From the NCBI GenBank assembly GCA_964648485.1, contig CAZYOF010000003.1:1-64000 (forward strand): DNA of 64,000 nt. Direction: 5' to 3'. Positions 7,351 through 16,444 of the stretch are shown here, piece by piece. The notes under the pieces are model-generated. The model worked only from the letters and a program-made list of their open reading frames with translations. It made no database searches and was not told where the DNA came from. Position 1 is the first letter of the stretch. Every line of letters starts with the position of its first letter. This DNA is from DAIOEK01 sp964648485 (lineage in GTDB: Bacteria; Chloroflexota; Anaerolineae; Anaerolineales; Anaerolineaceae). The position numbers were made by a program, and so were the translations under genes.

Positions 7351-7574
7351 ACGCTAATACCCGTTTCTGCCAGCATGGCATCCATAATGAGCGGACCGGT
7401 GCCGAACACTTCGGGACCGAAGGTTTCAACATGGAAGAGAATCGCGGAACGTACATCTGAGAGGGCTTCTTTTTCCGATTCTCCACATCCAATCACCACA
7501 CCCTTCAACCCCAACGGATAAGCAATAAAGCCATCCGGGTGCTTTTCAATCAATATTTTTACTGTCTTTTCCAT
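7347..7574 (-). CDS. hicB: HicB-family antitoxin
   Basis: A 75-residue protein with the HicB partial RNase H-like fold: IEKHPDGFIAYPLGLKGVVIGCGESEKEALSDVRSAI, close to the usual pattern of these antitoxins. No separate DNA-binding domain is present, so regulation of the operon must rest on the complex or on an unknown partner. It is the first gene of the pair and is coupled to the toxin by an ATGA overlap. The pair sits next to the orphan terminase module and could stabilise that accessory patch. Confidence 0.85.
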   Translation of the reverse strand: MEKTVKILIEKHPDGFIAYPLGLKGVVIGCGESEKEALSDVRSAILFHVETFGPEVFGTGPLIMDAMLAETGISV

Positions 7575-7895
7575 GCCACCCTCCAGGTAACTTTATTATA
7601 TAGAATGCAAGTCTTGAACACAATCATCTGAGCATATCAATTTTCAACATTAGATGCATGGTTGATGCCTGTTTTCTACCCTTATCTACGGAGGAGGGGC
7701 AAATCAAGTTGCGATTGCGGGTTGATTCCTGTTATTGGTAAATTGCACAACGGGTAAATATTTCTTTATCTGGAATTAATTCAGAAATCACACGTCTTTA
7801 ACTCTGGAAAGACCTGTTCCGGCGTATGCTTATTGTGGAGGACTTGGGTAATAACAGAGTCCCACCTGTACCAATTTAATTCCCGGGAGGTTACT
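7575..7895. other. Intergenic region with a 14-bp direct repeat
   Basis: This gap between divergent genes (hicB and the first chemoreceptor) must contain both promoters, but none is clear. GGTTGATGCCTGTT at 7660-7673 recurs with one mismatch at 7720-7733, 60 bp away, a possible regulator site pair. No RNA gene or small coding region was recognised. Confidence 0.35.
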
Positions 7896-10658
7896 GTGTT
7901 CAAAATTCGTTCGATACAGGTATCTATATTATTATGGGTGGCGTTGTGCTTATTGGTAGCCGTGGGGGTTATCACTGCCTACAGCGCTGTAACTACCCGA
8001 CAGAATACTCTGCAAACCTCAGAAGAAGCTCTGGCATCCGAAGCGGCTGCTCGAGCAACATCTATTGAAATAGAAATGGAAATTCCGCTGGATGCAGCGC
8101 GCACCATGGCGCAGATGCTCGCTTCACAGGCTTCCAGCGGGCAGAAATTAAGCCGGGCAGATGTAACTGCTATGTTGAAAAATGTGCTGGCACAGAACCC
8201 GCAATTTTTTGGTGTCTCCACCGAGTGGGAACCGGATGCTTTCGATGGTGCTGATAAAGTTTTTGCAAATACCAGCAACACTGATGAAACCGGACATTTT
8301 TCGCCCTACTGGTACCGTGAAGGCAATTCGATTGCCCTCACGTTTTTACCGCGCATGGCAGAAGATGACCCGGCATACCAGTATTACACACTACCCAAGC
8401 AAACCATGCAGGAAGTGGTAACTGATCCGTATTATTATCCGATTGGTGACAAGCAGGTGCTGATGACTTCGTTTATGGCGCCCATCATCGTGAACGGCAA
8501 ATTTTACGGGGTTGCCGGTGTGGATATGACCCTGGATTTCCTGCAGGAATATGCGGACACGGTTACGGCATACAATCCGAAAGCGCAGATGCAGATTTTC
8601 AGTAATTCTGGAACAATTGCCGGAGCTACCGGACAGCCTGAACTCATTACCCAGCCCATCAGCGTAATTCACGAAGATTATGCAGAAGATTTGAAAGTAA
8701 TTCAAGCTGGAGAGAAATTATTGGAATTAGATGAAGGCGATGTACTGGTGAGCTCTCCGATGAACATTGGCTTGTATCCCAAACCCTGGGCAGTCTTTAT
8801 GACCTTACCCTTAAATGAAATTACCCGTGAAGCCACGAATGGGATGTGGGTTATGATCGGATTGGGTTTAATTCTTTTAGTTATCTCTCTGGTTGCCCTC
8901 TACTTTGTAGCCGGGGCAATTTCCCGACCCATTAAAACTATTACAAAGGGAGCCAAACTGCTCGCGGTTGGCGATGCCAATGTCACAGGGATTGATCCCA
9001 AGGAAATTGTTGCCATTTCCAAACGAGCGGATGAATTAGGTGAAATCAGCCGTGATTTCGAAAACCTGGTGGGTTATTTCAAAGAAATGGCAAACGTTGC
9101 TGATACGATTGCTGATAATGACCTGACTATTGAATTTCAGGCAAAATCGCAGCAGGACCAATTGGGGAATGCGTTTGCCCGTATGACAAAAAATCTACTC
9201 AATACGGTTAAATCGCTGGGAGAGATGGCAAATCAGGTCAGTAATGCTTCCACCGAATTAGCTAGTTCAGCCAATCAGGCAGGGATGGCGACCAACCAGA
9301 TTGCCGCCACGATTCAACAGGTTGCCAAAGGCACCTCACAACAATCTGAAGGTGTAAATCGAACTGCATCCTCCGTAGATGAAATGGCGCGAGCAATCGA
9401 TGGCGTTGCCAGAGGAGCGCAGGAGCAGGCGACAGCGGCTGCAAAAGCTTCCACCATCACCGGTCAGCTTTCCACGGTTATCGAACAGGTAGCAGGGAAT
9501 GCCCAGGCGGTGGTCAGTGATTCATCCCTCGCGGCGGAAGCTGCCCGCAAGGGTGCGGTCACAGTCAGCCAGACCCTGCAGGGGATGGATTCAATCAAAA
9601 AGGCAGTGGGACTTTCTGCGGAAAAAGTGCAGGAAATGGGTATGCGGTCCGGTCAGATCGGTGACATTATTACCACCATTGAAGATATAGCATCGCAAAC
9701 CAATCTGCTGGCTCTGAACGCAGCTATTGAAGCGGCGCGGGCAGGTGAAGCTGGTAAGGGTTTTGCGGTGGTAGCGGATGAAGTACGAAAGCTGGCAGAA
9801 CGCTCAGCATCAGCCACGCGTGAAATCGGTGACCTGATCAAAGGTATTCAGGCGACGGTATCAGAAGCAGTATCGGCGATGGGTAACGGGGCGAAAGAAG
9901 TGGAGACAGGTGTGGAACTTGCCAGCCAGGCAGGAGCTGTATTGGATGAAATATTACATGCTGCTGAAGCAGTGAATGAACAAGCTGAGCAGGCAGCAGC
10001 CGCTGCCGAGCAGATGGCAGCCTCTGCCAATGAACTGGTATCTGCCGTTGATTCGGTGTCTGCTGTGGTGGAAGAAAACACCGCTGCTACCGAACAGATG
10101 GCAGCTTCCTCCTCTGAGGTTACGCAAGCTATTGAAGGAATTGCATCCGTCTCTGAAGAAAACTCCGCTGCGGTGGAAGAGGTTTCTGCCTCAGCAGAAG
10201 AGATGACCGCGCAGGTGGAGGAAGTCTCTGCCTCTGCTCAGGAGTTGTCAGCACTGGCACAGCAGCTCAATGAAATCGTATTTCAATTCAAAACACAGAG
10301 CAATGATTCTGGAGATCTCAGCAGAGAGTGCACCATTTTCGTGCAGGCTCATAAGAACTGGGTAACACGCGCGAAACGAATCCTTGAAAATGTGGAAACA
10401 ATCTCAGAATCTGAGGTGCCAACTCACGAAAATTGCTCGCTCGGGAAATGGTATTATGGCATCGGAAAACATGAGCTTGGATCGAAAAAGCAGTTCCAGG
10501 ACCTGGAAGGACCGCATAGAAAATTCCATGATCTGCTCAAGCAGATGGTTGCTGCCAATAATCAAGGTAATAAATCTGGCGCGCTGAATTATTACGAACA
10601 ACTGGAAAGCCAGTCTCACGAGGTGTCAAGCAGGATCAATGAGTTGAAATCGATCTAA
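7896..10658 (+). CDS. Chemoreceptor with Cache sensor and CZB domain
   Basis: A 920-residue methyl-accepting chemotaxis protein. TM1 is at residues 8-28, an extracytoplasmic dCache-like sensor at about 35-310 (with YWYREG and YPIGDKQVL-type segments), TM2 at 317-343, HAMP to about 400, then the long signalling coiled coil with the conserved hairpin tip AAIEAARAGEAGKGFAVVADE near 608-630. The C-terminus (816-900) is a chemoreceptor zinc-binding domain with HKNW, CSLGKWYYG and PHRKFH. The GTG at 7896 is chosen because GGGAGG precedes it by five bases. No che genes are adjacent. The signalling half is nearly the same as that of the next receptor, but the sensor differs. Confidence 0.93.
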   Translation: MFKIRSIQVSILLWVALCLLVAVGVITAYSAVTTRQNTLQTSEEALASEAAARATSIEIEMEIPLDAARTMAQMLASQASSGQKLSRADVTAMLKNVLAQNPQFFGVSTEWEPDAFDGADKVFANTSNTDETGHFSPYWYREGNSIALTFLPRMAEDDPAYQYYTLPKQTMQEVVTDPYYYPIGDKQVLMTSFMAPIIVNGKFYGVAGVDMTLDFLQEYADTVTAYNPKAQMQIFSNSGTIAGATGQPELITQPISVIHEDYAEDLKVIQAGEKLLELDEGDVLVSSPMNIGLYPKPWAVFMTLPLNEITREATNGMWVMIGLGLILLVISLVALYFVAGAISRPIKTITKGAKLLAVGDANVTGIDPKEIVAISKRADELGEISRDFENLVGYFKEMANVADTIADNDLTIEFQAKSQQDQLGNAFARMTKNLLNTVKSLGEMANQVSNASTELASSANQAGMATNQIAATIQQVAKGTSQQSEGVNRTASSVDEMARAIDGVARGAQEQATAAAKASTITGQLSTVIEQVAGNAQAVVSDSSLAAEAARKGAVTVSQTLQGMDSIKKAVGLSAEKVQEMGMRSGQIGDIITTIEDIASQTNLLALNAAIEAARAGEAGKGFAVVADEVRKLAERSASATREIGDLIKGIQATVSEAVSAMGNGAKEVETGVELASQAGAVLDEILHAAEAVNEQAEQAAAAAEQMAASANELVSAVDSVSAVVEENTAATEQMAASSSEVTQAIEGIASVSEENSAAVEEVSASAEEMTAQVEEVSASAQELSALAQQLNEIVFQFKTQSNDSGDLSRECTIFVQAHKNWVTRAKRILENVETISESEVPTHENCSLGKWYYGIGKHELGSKKQFQDLEGPHRKFHDLLKQMVAANNQGNKSGALNYYEQLESQSHEVSSRINELKSI

Positions 10659-10687
10659 ATAGTCAACCGAAAAAACATCAATAACCG

Positions 10688-10733
10688 AAAATACTCTTCC
10701 CTCAAAATTATTGAAGAACGGGGAAGAGTATTT
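10688..10733 (+). terminator. Hairpin after the first chemoreceptor gene
   Basis: AAATACTCTTCCC (10689-10701) pairs exactly with GGGAAGAGTATTT (10721-10733) across a 19-nt loop, starting 30 bp after the stop codon. The 3' side reads TTTCTTATAG, only weakly U-rich, so termination is likely but not certain. Confidence 0.6.
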
Positions 10734-11207
10734 CTTATAGCTAAGACATGCCATTTTGTTAAGCAAAGATGCAAATTATCTCAAATGAGATGGTGATAAT
10801 TTTATACCCGCAGAAGAGATGCTCAGAAACCAGGGTAAATACTGCAAATTTATTAATGTAGATTTAATCTAATTTTTTGTTGAGCTTAATTGCTAAATAC
10901 AAACGGCTTGCTATGCTAGAAACACAGAGTTTGTAATTGCATTTTCGACTTTCAAGCAAAATATTTAATAATGAAAGCAAGCATCAAGAGCTTATTCAAA
11001 TAATGGTTAATCCCTGATCAAGGAGCAGGAACCAGGGGCGGAATATCAGGAAAAGTGCCATGACTGATCTGACAAATGACAAACCTTCCAGATGAGATTC
11101 CCCTGAAAAATCGAAAATACTTCATAACAGACTTCACGAATGGAGCAATCCAATTCAATTCGATGTGATTTTGCAGCCAGAAACAATTCAGGTCCTGGAG
11201 GGTAGGT
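10734..11207. other. AT-rich gap between the two chemoreceptor genes
   Basis: About 470 bp without a convincing reading frame. A minus-strand frame that starts in the second receptor gene and enters this gap lacks family features. The promoter and leader of the second chemoreceptor must lie here; no promoter or known RNA motif was identified. Confidence 0.4.
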
Positions 11208-13592
11208 ATGAATCTCATTAACAATGCAAAAACAGCTATTAAGCTTTTTGGTGGATTTTTAGTTGTCAGCATTCTGATGGTGGTAATCGGGGTGATCGGG
11301 TTTACATCGACACGCTCGGTTGATGAAGGCATGAATACCATGTATGCTGACCGGCTTGTACCGGTGGGCGATCTTGGCGCTGCCGAGGTCGAATTATTCC
11401 GCATCCGCGGGGATGTGTATAAATATTTGCTTGTCAAAGAAGAACGGGCGCAGACCCTTATCGAGATACAACAAGCTGAAAAAACCATCAATGAAATGAT
11501 GGATAAGTATCGTGCAACCAACCTGATGGAAAGTGAAGTTGCAGGATTAAAGGAATTTGATGCTGCTTACACGGATTATCTTACCCAGGTGAGTTTATTT
11601 ATTAAAGAAGTGGATGCCGGCAACGATGACCAGGCGCTTGCAATGATTCTGGATGGGGGAACAGTAGCCGAGGACAGAAAGCAAATCGCTGCGGCTATGG
11701 ATTCCCTTGTTGAGATTAATTTGCAGGAATCCGCCCGATTAAATGAGGAAGGTGAAACCACTTTTAGAAATGGGTGGATATCCATTCTCGCAGTAGCGTT
11801 GGTGGCTATTATTTTATCTATCATCATAGCCATGGTAATTACCAATAGCATTAACAAGCCGTTACAAATTATGACGAATGCCCTCAAGAAGCTGCAAAAG
11901 GGGATTATCAGCCATGATACGGATGAAAAAACCAAAGCAGCTTTGCTTGCCCGTAAGGATGAAATGGGTATTGCCATCAGCGCACTGGCAGCGACCGAAG
12001 ATTATTTAACTGAAATGGCGAATGTGGCAGATACCATTGCCAATAATGACTTATCTATTGAGTTTGCACCCAAATGCAACGAGGATAAATTGGGCAACGC
12101 CTTCCTGCGGATGGTAGACAACCTGCGCAAGGCGATCATGGATGTAGCGGAATCTGCCACGCGGGTCAGCACCGCATCCGGTGAACTTGCCAGCGCATCC
12201 AACCAGGCAGGTATGGCTACCAATCAGATTGCCACCACCATCCAGCAGGTGGCAAAAGGAACCACGCAACAATCAGAAGCGGTAAATAAGACCGCATCTT
12301 CTGTGGATGAAATGGCGAGGGCAATCGATGGCGTTGCCCGGGGCGCGCAGGAACAGGCGACGGCAGCAGCGAAAGCTTCAACCATTACCGGGCAGCTTTC
12401 TTTTGTGATTGAACAGGTGGCAGGGAACGCACAGGCAGTTGTTACGCAATCTGCCAATGCATCTGATGCTGCCCGACGCGGATCCAAAACTGTTGAACAA
12501 ACCTTGAACGGAATGCAATCCATTAAAAAAGCAGTCGGTCTTTCGGCGGAGAAAGTGTCTGAGATGGGCAGCCGTTCAGACCAGATTGGCGATATCGTTG
12601 TTGCCATTGAAGATATTGCCTCACAAACAAATCTTCTGGCTCTCAATGCGGCAATTGAAGCGGCACGCGCAGGAGAAGCGGGTAAGGGCTTTGCAGTGGT
12701 GGCCGATGAAGTGCGGAAGCTGGCTGAGCGTGCATCAAGTGCGACGAAAGAAATTGGGGGATTAATCAAGGATATCCAGGCAACCGTATCTGATGCTGTG
12801 AAGGCGATGGAAGATGGCGCACATGAAGTTGATAATGGCGTTACCTACGCGGGTGAAGCCGGTATTGCCCTGGATGAGATATTAAAAGCTGCTGAAGCTG
12901 TTAACGACCAGGCAGAGCAGGCAGCTGCAGCAGCTGAGGAGATGGCAGCCTCCGCCAATGAGCTCGTCTCTGCGGTAGATTCAGTCTCTGCGGTTGTGGA
13001 AGAAAACACAGCAGCCACAGAAGAGATGGCAGCATCATCCTCTGAAGTGACCCAGGCAATCGAAAGCATTGCATCGGTGTCAGAAGAAAACTCGGCAGCC
13101 GTGGAAGAAGTATCCGCTTCTGCAGAGGAAATGACTGCTCAGGTGGAAGAAGTATCCGCTTCTGCGCAGGAACTTGCTTCGCTGGCACAACAACTTAATG
13201 AGATTGTGTTTCAGTTTAAAGTTTCCAAGAGCGACAGCAAAGATATTGCCTCTGAATGCACAGTATATATTCAAGCCCATAAAAACTGGGTTGCCCGAGC
13301 AAAGCGGGTATTAGATGATGTTGAAGTGCTTTCAGAAACTGATACACCCAATCACCATGAATGCTCGCTGGGACGCTGGTATTATGGACTCGGTCAGCAG
13401 GAGTATGGGAATACCAAAGAATTTAAGGCACTGGAGATTCCTCATCAAAAATTTCATGATGCCCTCAAACAGACGATTACGCTCAAAAATCACGGGAACA
13501 AAGCCGGTGCGCAATCAATGTATGAGCAACTGGATTCCATATCCCACGATGTGGTTGGAAAAATCAATGATCTAAAAGGATGTCAGAAATAG
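11208..13592 (+). CDS. Chemoreceptor with four-helix sensor and CZB domain
   Basis: A 794-residue receptor. TM1 at residues 12-32, a helical extracytoplasmic sensor (4HB_MCP-like) at 33-188, TM2 at 189-211, a HAMP and linker region, then the signalling coiled coil with the same AAIEAARAGEAGKGFAVVADE tip as its neighbour. A C-terminal CZB domain at about 689-777 carries HKNW, CSLGRWYYG and PHQKFH zinc ligands. GGAGGG precedes the ATG. The cytoplasmic part is a clear paralogue of the upstream receptor; the different sensors suggest duplication followed by sensor exchange. CZB domains in other bacteria sense zinc or hypochlorous acid. Confidence 0.93.
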   Translation: MNLINNAKTAIKLFGGFLVVSILMVVIGVIGFTSTRSVDEGMNTMYADRLVPVGDLGAAEVELFRIRGDVYKYLLVKEERAQTLIEIQQAEKTINEMMDKYRATNLMESEVAGLKEFDAAYTDYLTQVSLFIKEVDAGNDDQALAMILDGGTVAEDRKQIAAAMDSLVEINLQESARLNEEGETTFRNGWISILAVALVAIILSIIIAMVITNSINKPLQIMTNALKKLQKGIISHDTDEKTKAALLARKDEMGIAISALAATEDYLTEMANVADTIANNDLSIEFAPKCNEDKLGNAFLRMVDNLRKAIMDVAESATRVSTASGELASASNQAGMATNQIATTIQQVAKGTTQQSEAVNKTASSVDEMARAIDGVARGAQEQATAAAKASTITGQLSFVIEQVAGNAQAVVTQSANASDAARRGSKTVEQTLNGMQSIKKAVGLSAEKVSEMGSRSDQIGDIVVAIEDIASQTNLLALNAAIEAARAGEAGKGFAVVADEVRKLAERASSATKEIGGLIKDIQATVSDAVKAMEDGAHEVDNGVTYAGEAGIALDEILKAAEAVNDQAEQAAAAAEEMAASANELVSAVDSVSAVVEENTAATEEMAASSSEVTQAIESIASVSEENSAAVEEVSASAEEMTAQVEEVSASAQELASLAQQLNEIVFQFKVSKSDSKDIASECTVYIQAHKNWVARAKRVLDDVEVLSETDTPNHHECSLGRWYYGLGQQEYGNTKEFKALEIPHQKFHDALKQTITLKNHGNKAGAQSMYEQLDSISHDVVGKINDLKGCQK

Positions 13593-13662
13593 CATAGTGG
13601 AGGTTTTAATATATCTTTGAAAAAATTTCGAGAATTTTTATAATATTTAATAAATGAAAATT

Positions 13663-13700
13663 CCAATTTCCAGATTATGCAAACATAATCTGGAAATTGG
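13663..13700. terminator. Perfect 17-bp hairpin between receptor and kinase genes
   Basis: CCAATTTCCAGATTATG (13663-13679) and its exact complement (13684-13700) surround a 4-nt loop. It may end the chemoreceptor transcript, although no U-tract follows on the plus strand. It ends 26 bp before the kinase start, so a role in the kinase leader is also possible. Confidence 0.5.
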
Positions 13701-13726
13701 CATTGTTGACTAATTACAGGTTGATT

Positions 13727-16435
13727 ATGAATGCAAAAAAAGATAAATCCGGTCAATCAGACTTTCAGCGTGGTAAGGAAAGTGAAGAAATATTAATTGA
13801 CCCGACCCTGTTGTTGCAGGTGATGGATACCTCTCTGATTTACTACGCCTGGCAGGATTGCAATTCAACATACCGCGGGTGTAATGATAAATATGCTGAT
13901 TATATTGGATTGAAAAAGCCTCTGGAGATTGTAGGAAAACATCTGGATGATTTCTTGAGATATCCCGGCATCAGTAAACAATCCCGAGAAGAAGACCAGA
14001 AGGTGATTGAAACCGGAAAGCCAATTCTGCACAGCATTGAAAAGAGCCAGGATAGTCATGGGAACGTGATCTGGTTTGAGCGGAGCAAATACCCACTGTG
14101 GGATAAATCGGGTATGGTGAACGGGGTTCTCTCTGTTTTCAGGGATATCACCGAACAGAAGATGATTGAAGAGAATCTGCGCGAAAGTGAAAAGCGATGG
14201 AAATACGCACTCGAAGGTGCAGGGGATGGTGTTTGGGATTGGAACCTGGCAACCAATCAGGTGTATTTCTCTGCCCAATGGTGCAAAATGCTTGGTTACT
14301 GCGAGGAGGAGATCGATGCCTCGCTGGATAGCTGGAGCAAAAAGGTGCATCCGGATGATTTTGATATGGTTGTTGCAGAGATACAGAAACATATTCGAGG
14401 AGAGTCACCGGAATATCGATCTGAGCACCGGCTCTTATGTAAAGATGGCTCTTATAAGTGGATTCTGGACCGCGGAAAAATCACTGACCGAGATAAGGAT
14501 GGTAAACCCCTGCGGATGATAGGGACGCATGCCGACATTACCGATCGAAAAAAGATAGAAGAAGACTTCATCCATTCTCAGGAGCAATACAAGCAGCTTA
14601 CAGAAACCATCAATGAAATTATCTGGCTGTGGGATGCAAAAACGTATCAGATGTTGTATATCAGCCCGCAATATGAGAGGGTATTTGGGCGAAGCTGCCA
14701 ATCTGTTTACGATGATCCGAACTCATTTGTGGAAAGCATCCACCCGGATGATAAAGAGTGGGTGATGCAACGCCAGATGGCGTTAATACAAAATGAGGTT
14801 GAGTTTGATGTTGAGTACAAGATTGTCCGCCCCAGTAAAGAGGTGCGATGGATCCATGCCCGAACCCTGCCGGTAAAGAATGATGCCGGTGAAGTCATTA
14901 GATATGCCGGAATAGCCGAGGATATCACCGATAGAAAACAGGCTGACGAAGCGTTAATAGAAAGCATGTTGTTGCTGGAATCATTTTTTGACCTGGCTCT
15001 TGATCTGTTATGCATCGCTGATGTAGACGGAAATTTTCTAAAGCTCAACCGCGCCTGGGAAACTACACTCGGATATCCCATAGAAGAGTTGTTACAGCAC
15101 AAGTTTTTTGATTTTATCCATCCTGATGATATTCAAAAAACCAACAATGCTGTGGCGCAATTAACAGCCCAGCAACCGGTGATGCGGTTTGTCAATCGTT
15201 ACAGGCATAAAGATGGGTCTTACCGGTTTATTGAATGGATATCCCACCCGCATGAACATCTGGTGTATGCTGCAGCGCGCGATATAACCGAAAGAATGGA
15301 AGTGGAACGGGTTCTGCGCGAGAGCGAACAAAAATATAAACTGCTTGCAGATAACATGAAAGATGTGATCTGGATATTGGATTTGCGGACCCAAAGGTTT
15401 AAATACGTCAGTCCATCTGTGGAAGGGTTACGCGGGTACACGGTGGAAGAGGTGATGGCGGAGCCTGTCGAAAAGAGTATGACCCCGGAATCTTTTCAAA
15501 ATGTAACCCGCTGGATCCAGGAAAAATTTGCTGAGATTGCAGAAAACAATGATATTGACAAGTCAGTTGAACTCAAGGAGGTGGAGCAAACCTGCAAAGA
15601 CGGCAGTACCGTATGGACGGAAGTATCGAGTGTTTATATCGTGGATGAGAATAATATGCCCATTGAAGTATTGGGCGTTTCCCGGGATATTTCTGACCGC
15701 AAGAAGGCTGAGCAAGCACAGCGTAAACTTTACACTGAACTTGAAAGAAAAAATGCCGAGTTGGAAAGATTTACGTACACTGTCTCGCATGATTTGAAAA
15801 GCCCGATCATTACTATTAAAGGATTTCTAGGGTATCTTGGCGAGGATATTCGTACACATGATGACGATCGAGTGAAATCTGATATAACCAGGATTGGTTC
15901 TGCCGCTGATAAAATGATGCAACTGCTCGATGACTTGCTGGAATTATCCCGAATTGGAAGAGTGAGCAGCCATCCATCAGAGATTCCATTTGATGGTGTT
16001 GTGCAGGATGCCATCGAAATATTAGCGGGTAGCATTTCTGCCAGAGCAGTTGAAGTTGAGGTTATGCCGGGGATGCCCGTGGTTTATGGGGATCGAACAC
16101 GCCTGACGGAAGCGATTCAGAATCTGCTTGAAAACGCGATCAAATATATGGGATCACAGGCGAATCCGCACGTGGAAATTGGATTCCAGAAAACTGATGC
16201 AGATATTGAATTCTTTGTGAAAGATAACGGGATCGGAATCGACCCCAAGAACAAGGATAAGATTTTTGGTTTATTTGAGAAACTGGATCCCACAACAGAA
16301 GGTACTGGCGTTGGGCTGGCGCTGGTAAAAAGGATCATAGAAAACCACAGCGGGAAAATCTGGGTTGAATCAGATGGTAAGGGTTCCGGCAGTAAATTCG
16401 TTTTCACTCTACCGATCATTAAAAGCAAGAAGTAA
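13727..16435 (+). CDS. Multi-PAS sensor histidine kinase
   Basis: A 902-residue cytosolic kinase with no membrane segment. Five PAS/PAC units can be followed at about 30-145, 155-275, 285-405, 415-530 and 540-665; each ends in a typical DITDRK- or DITER-like PAC motif. HisKA has the phosphoacceptor in SHDLKSP near residue 686; the ATPase has the N box LLENAIKYM near 800, DNGIGI near 833 and GTGVGLAL. The ATG at 13727 is preferred over an in-frame TTG ten codons earlier that lies in the hairpin arm. The next gene begins nine bases later and starts with a receiver domain, so it is the obvious phosphotransfer partner. Confidence 0.92.
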   Translation: MNAKKDKSGQSDFQRGKESEEILIDPTLLLQVMDTSLIYYAWQDCNSTYRGCNDKYADYIGLKKPLEIVGKHLDDFLRYPGISKQSREEDQKVIETGKPILHSIEKSQDSHGNVIWFERSKYPLWDKSGMVNGVLSVFRDITEQKMIEENLRESEKRWKYALEGAGDGVWDWNLATNQVYFSAQWCKMLGYCEEEIDASLDSWSKKVHPDDFDMVVAEIQKHIRGESPEYRSEHRLLCKDGSYKWILDRGKITDRDKDGKPLRMIGTHADITDRKKIEEDFIHSQEQYKQLTETINEIIWLWDAKTYQMLYISPQYERVFGRSCQSVYDDPNSFVESIHPDDKEWVMQRQMALIQNEVEFDVEYKIVRPSKEVRWIHARTLPVKNDAGEVIRYAGIAEDITDRKQADEALIESMLLLESFFDLALDLLCIADVDGNFLKLNRAWETTLGYPIEELLQHKFFDFIHPDDIQKTNNAVAQLTAQQPVMRFVNRYRHKDGSYRFIEWISHPHEHLVYAAARDITERMEVERVLRESEQKYKLLADNMKDVIWILDLRTQRFKYVSPSVEGLRGYTVEEVMAEPVEKSMTPESFQNVTRWIQEKFAEIAENNDIDKSVELKEVEQTCKDGSTVWTEVSSVYIVDENNMPIEVLGVSRDISDRKKAEQAQRKLYTELERKNAELERFTYTVSHDLKSPIITIKGFLGYLGEDIRTHDDDRVKSDITRIGSAADKMMQLLDDLLELSRIGRVSSHPSEIPFDGVVQDAIEILAGSISARAVEVEVMPGMPVVYGDRTRLTEAIQNLLENAIKYMGSQANPHVEIGFQKTDADIEFFVKDNGIGIDPKNKDKIFGLFEKLDPTTEGTGVGLALVKRIIENHSGKIWVESDGKGSGSKFVFTLPIIKSKK

Positions 16436-16444
16436 AGGCTGAAA

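Noticed and set aside
5032..7574. Complete prophage
   Set aside because: Only terminase-type genes are present; flanking genes are ordinary chromosomal ones and no att-like direct repeats were found.
7575..7895. Possible c-di-GMP riboswitch before the chemoreceptor
   Set aside because: None of the conserved GEMM core elements could be found in this gap.
11018..11521. Minus-strand frame crossing the gap and the start of the second chemoreceptor
   Set aside because: Most of it is antisense to the receptor and the remainder shows no coding features or ribosome binding site.
12224..12769. Ser/Ala-rich minus-strand frames opposite the chemoreceptor coiled coils
   Set aside because: Low-complexity mirror images of Ala/Glu-rich coiled-coil codons.
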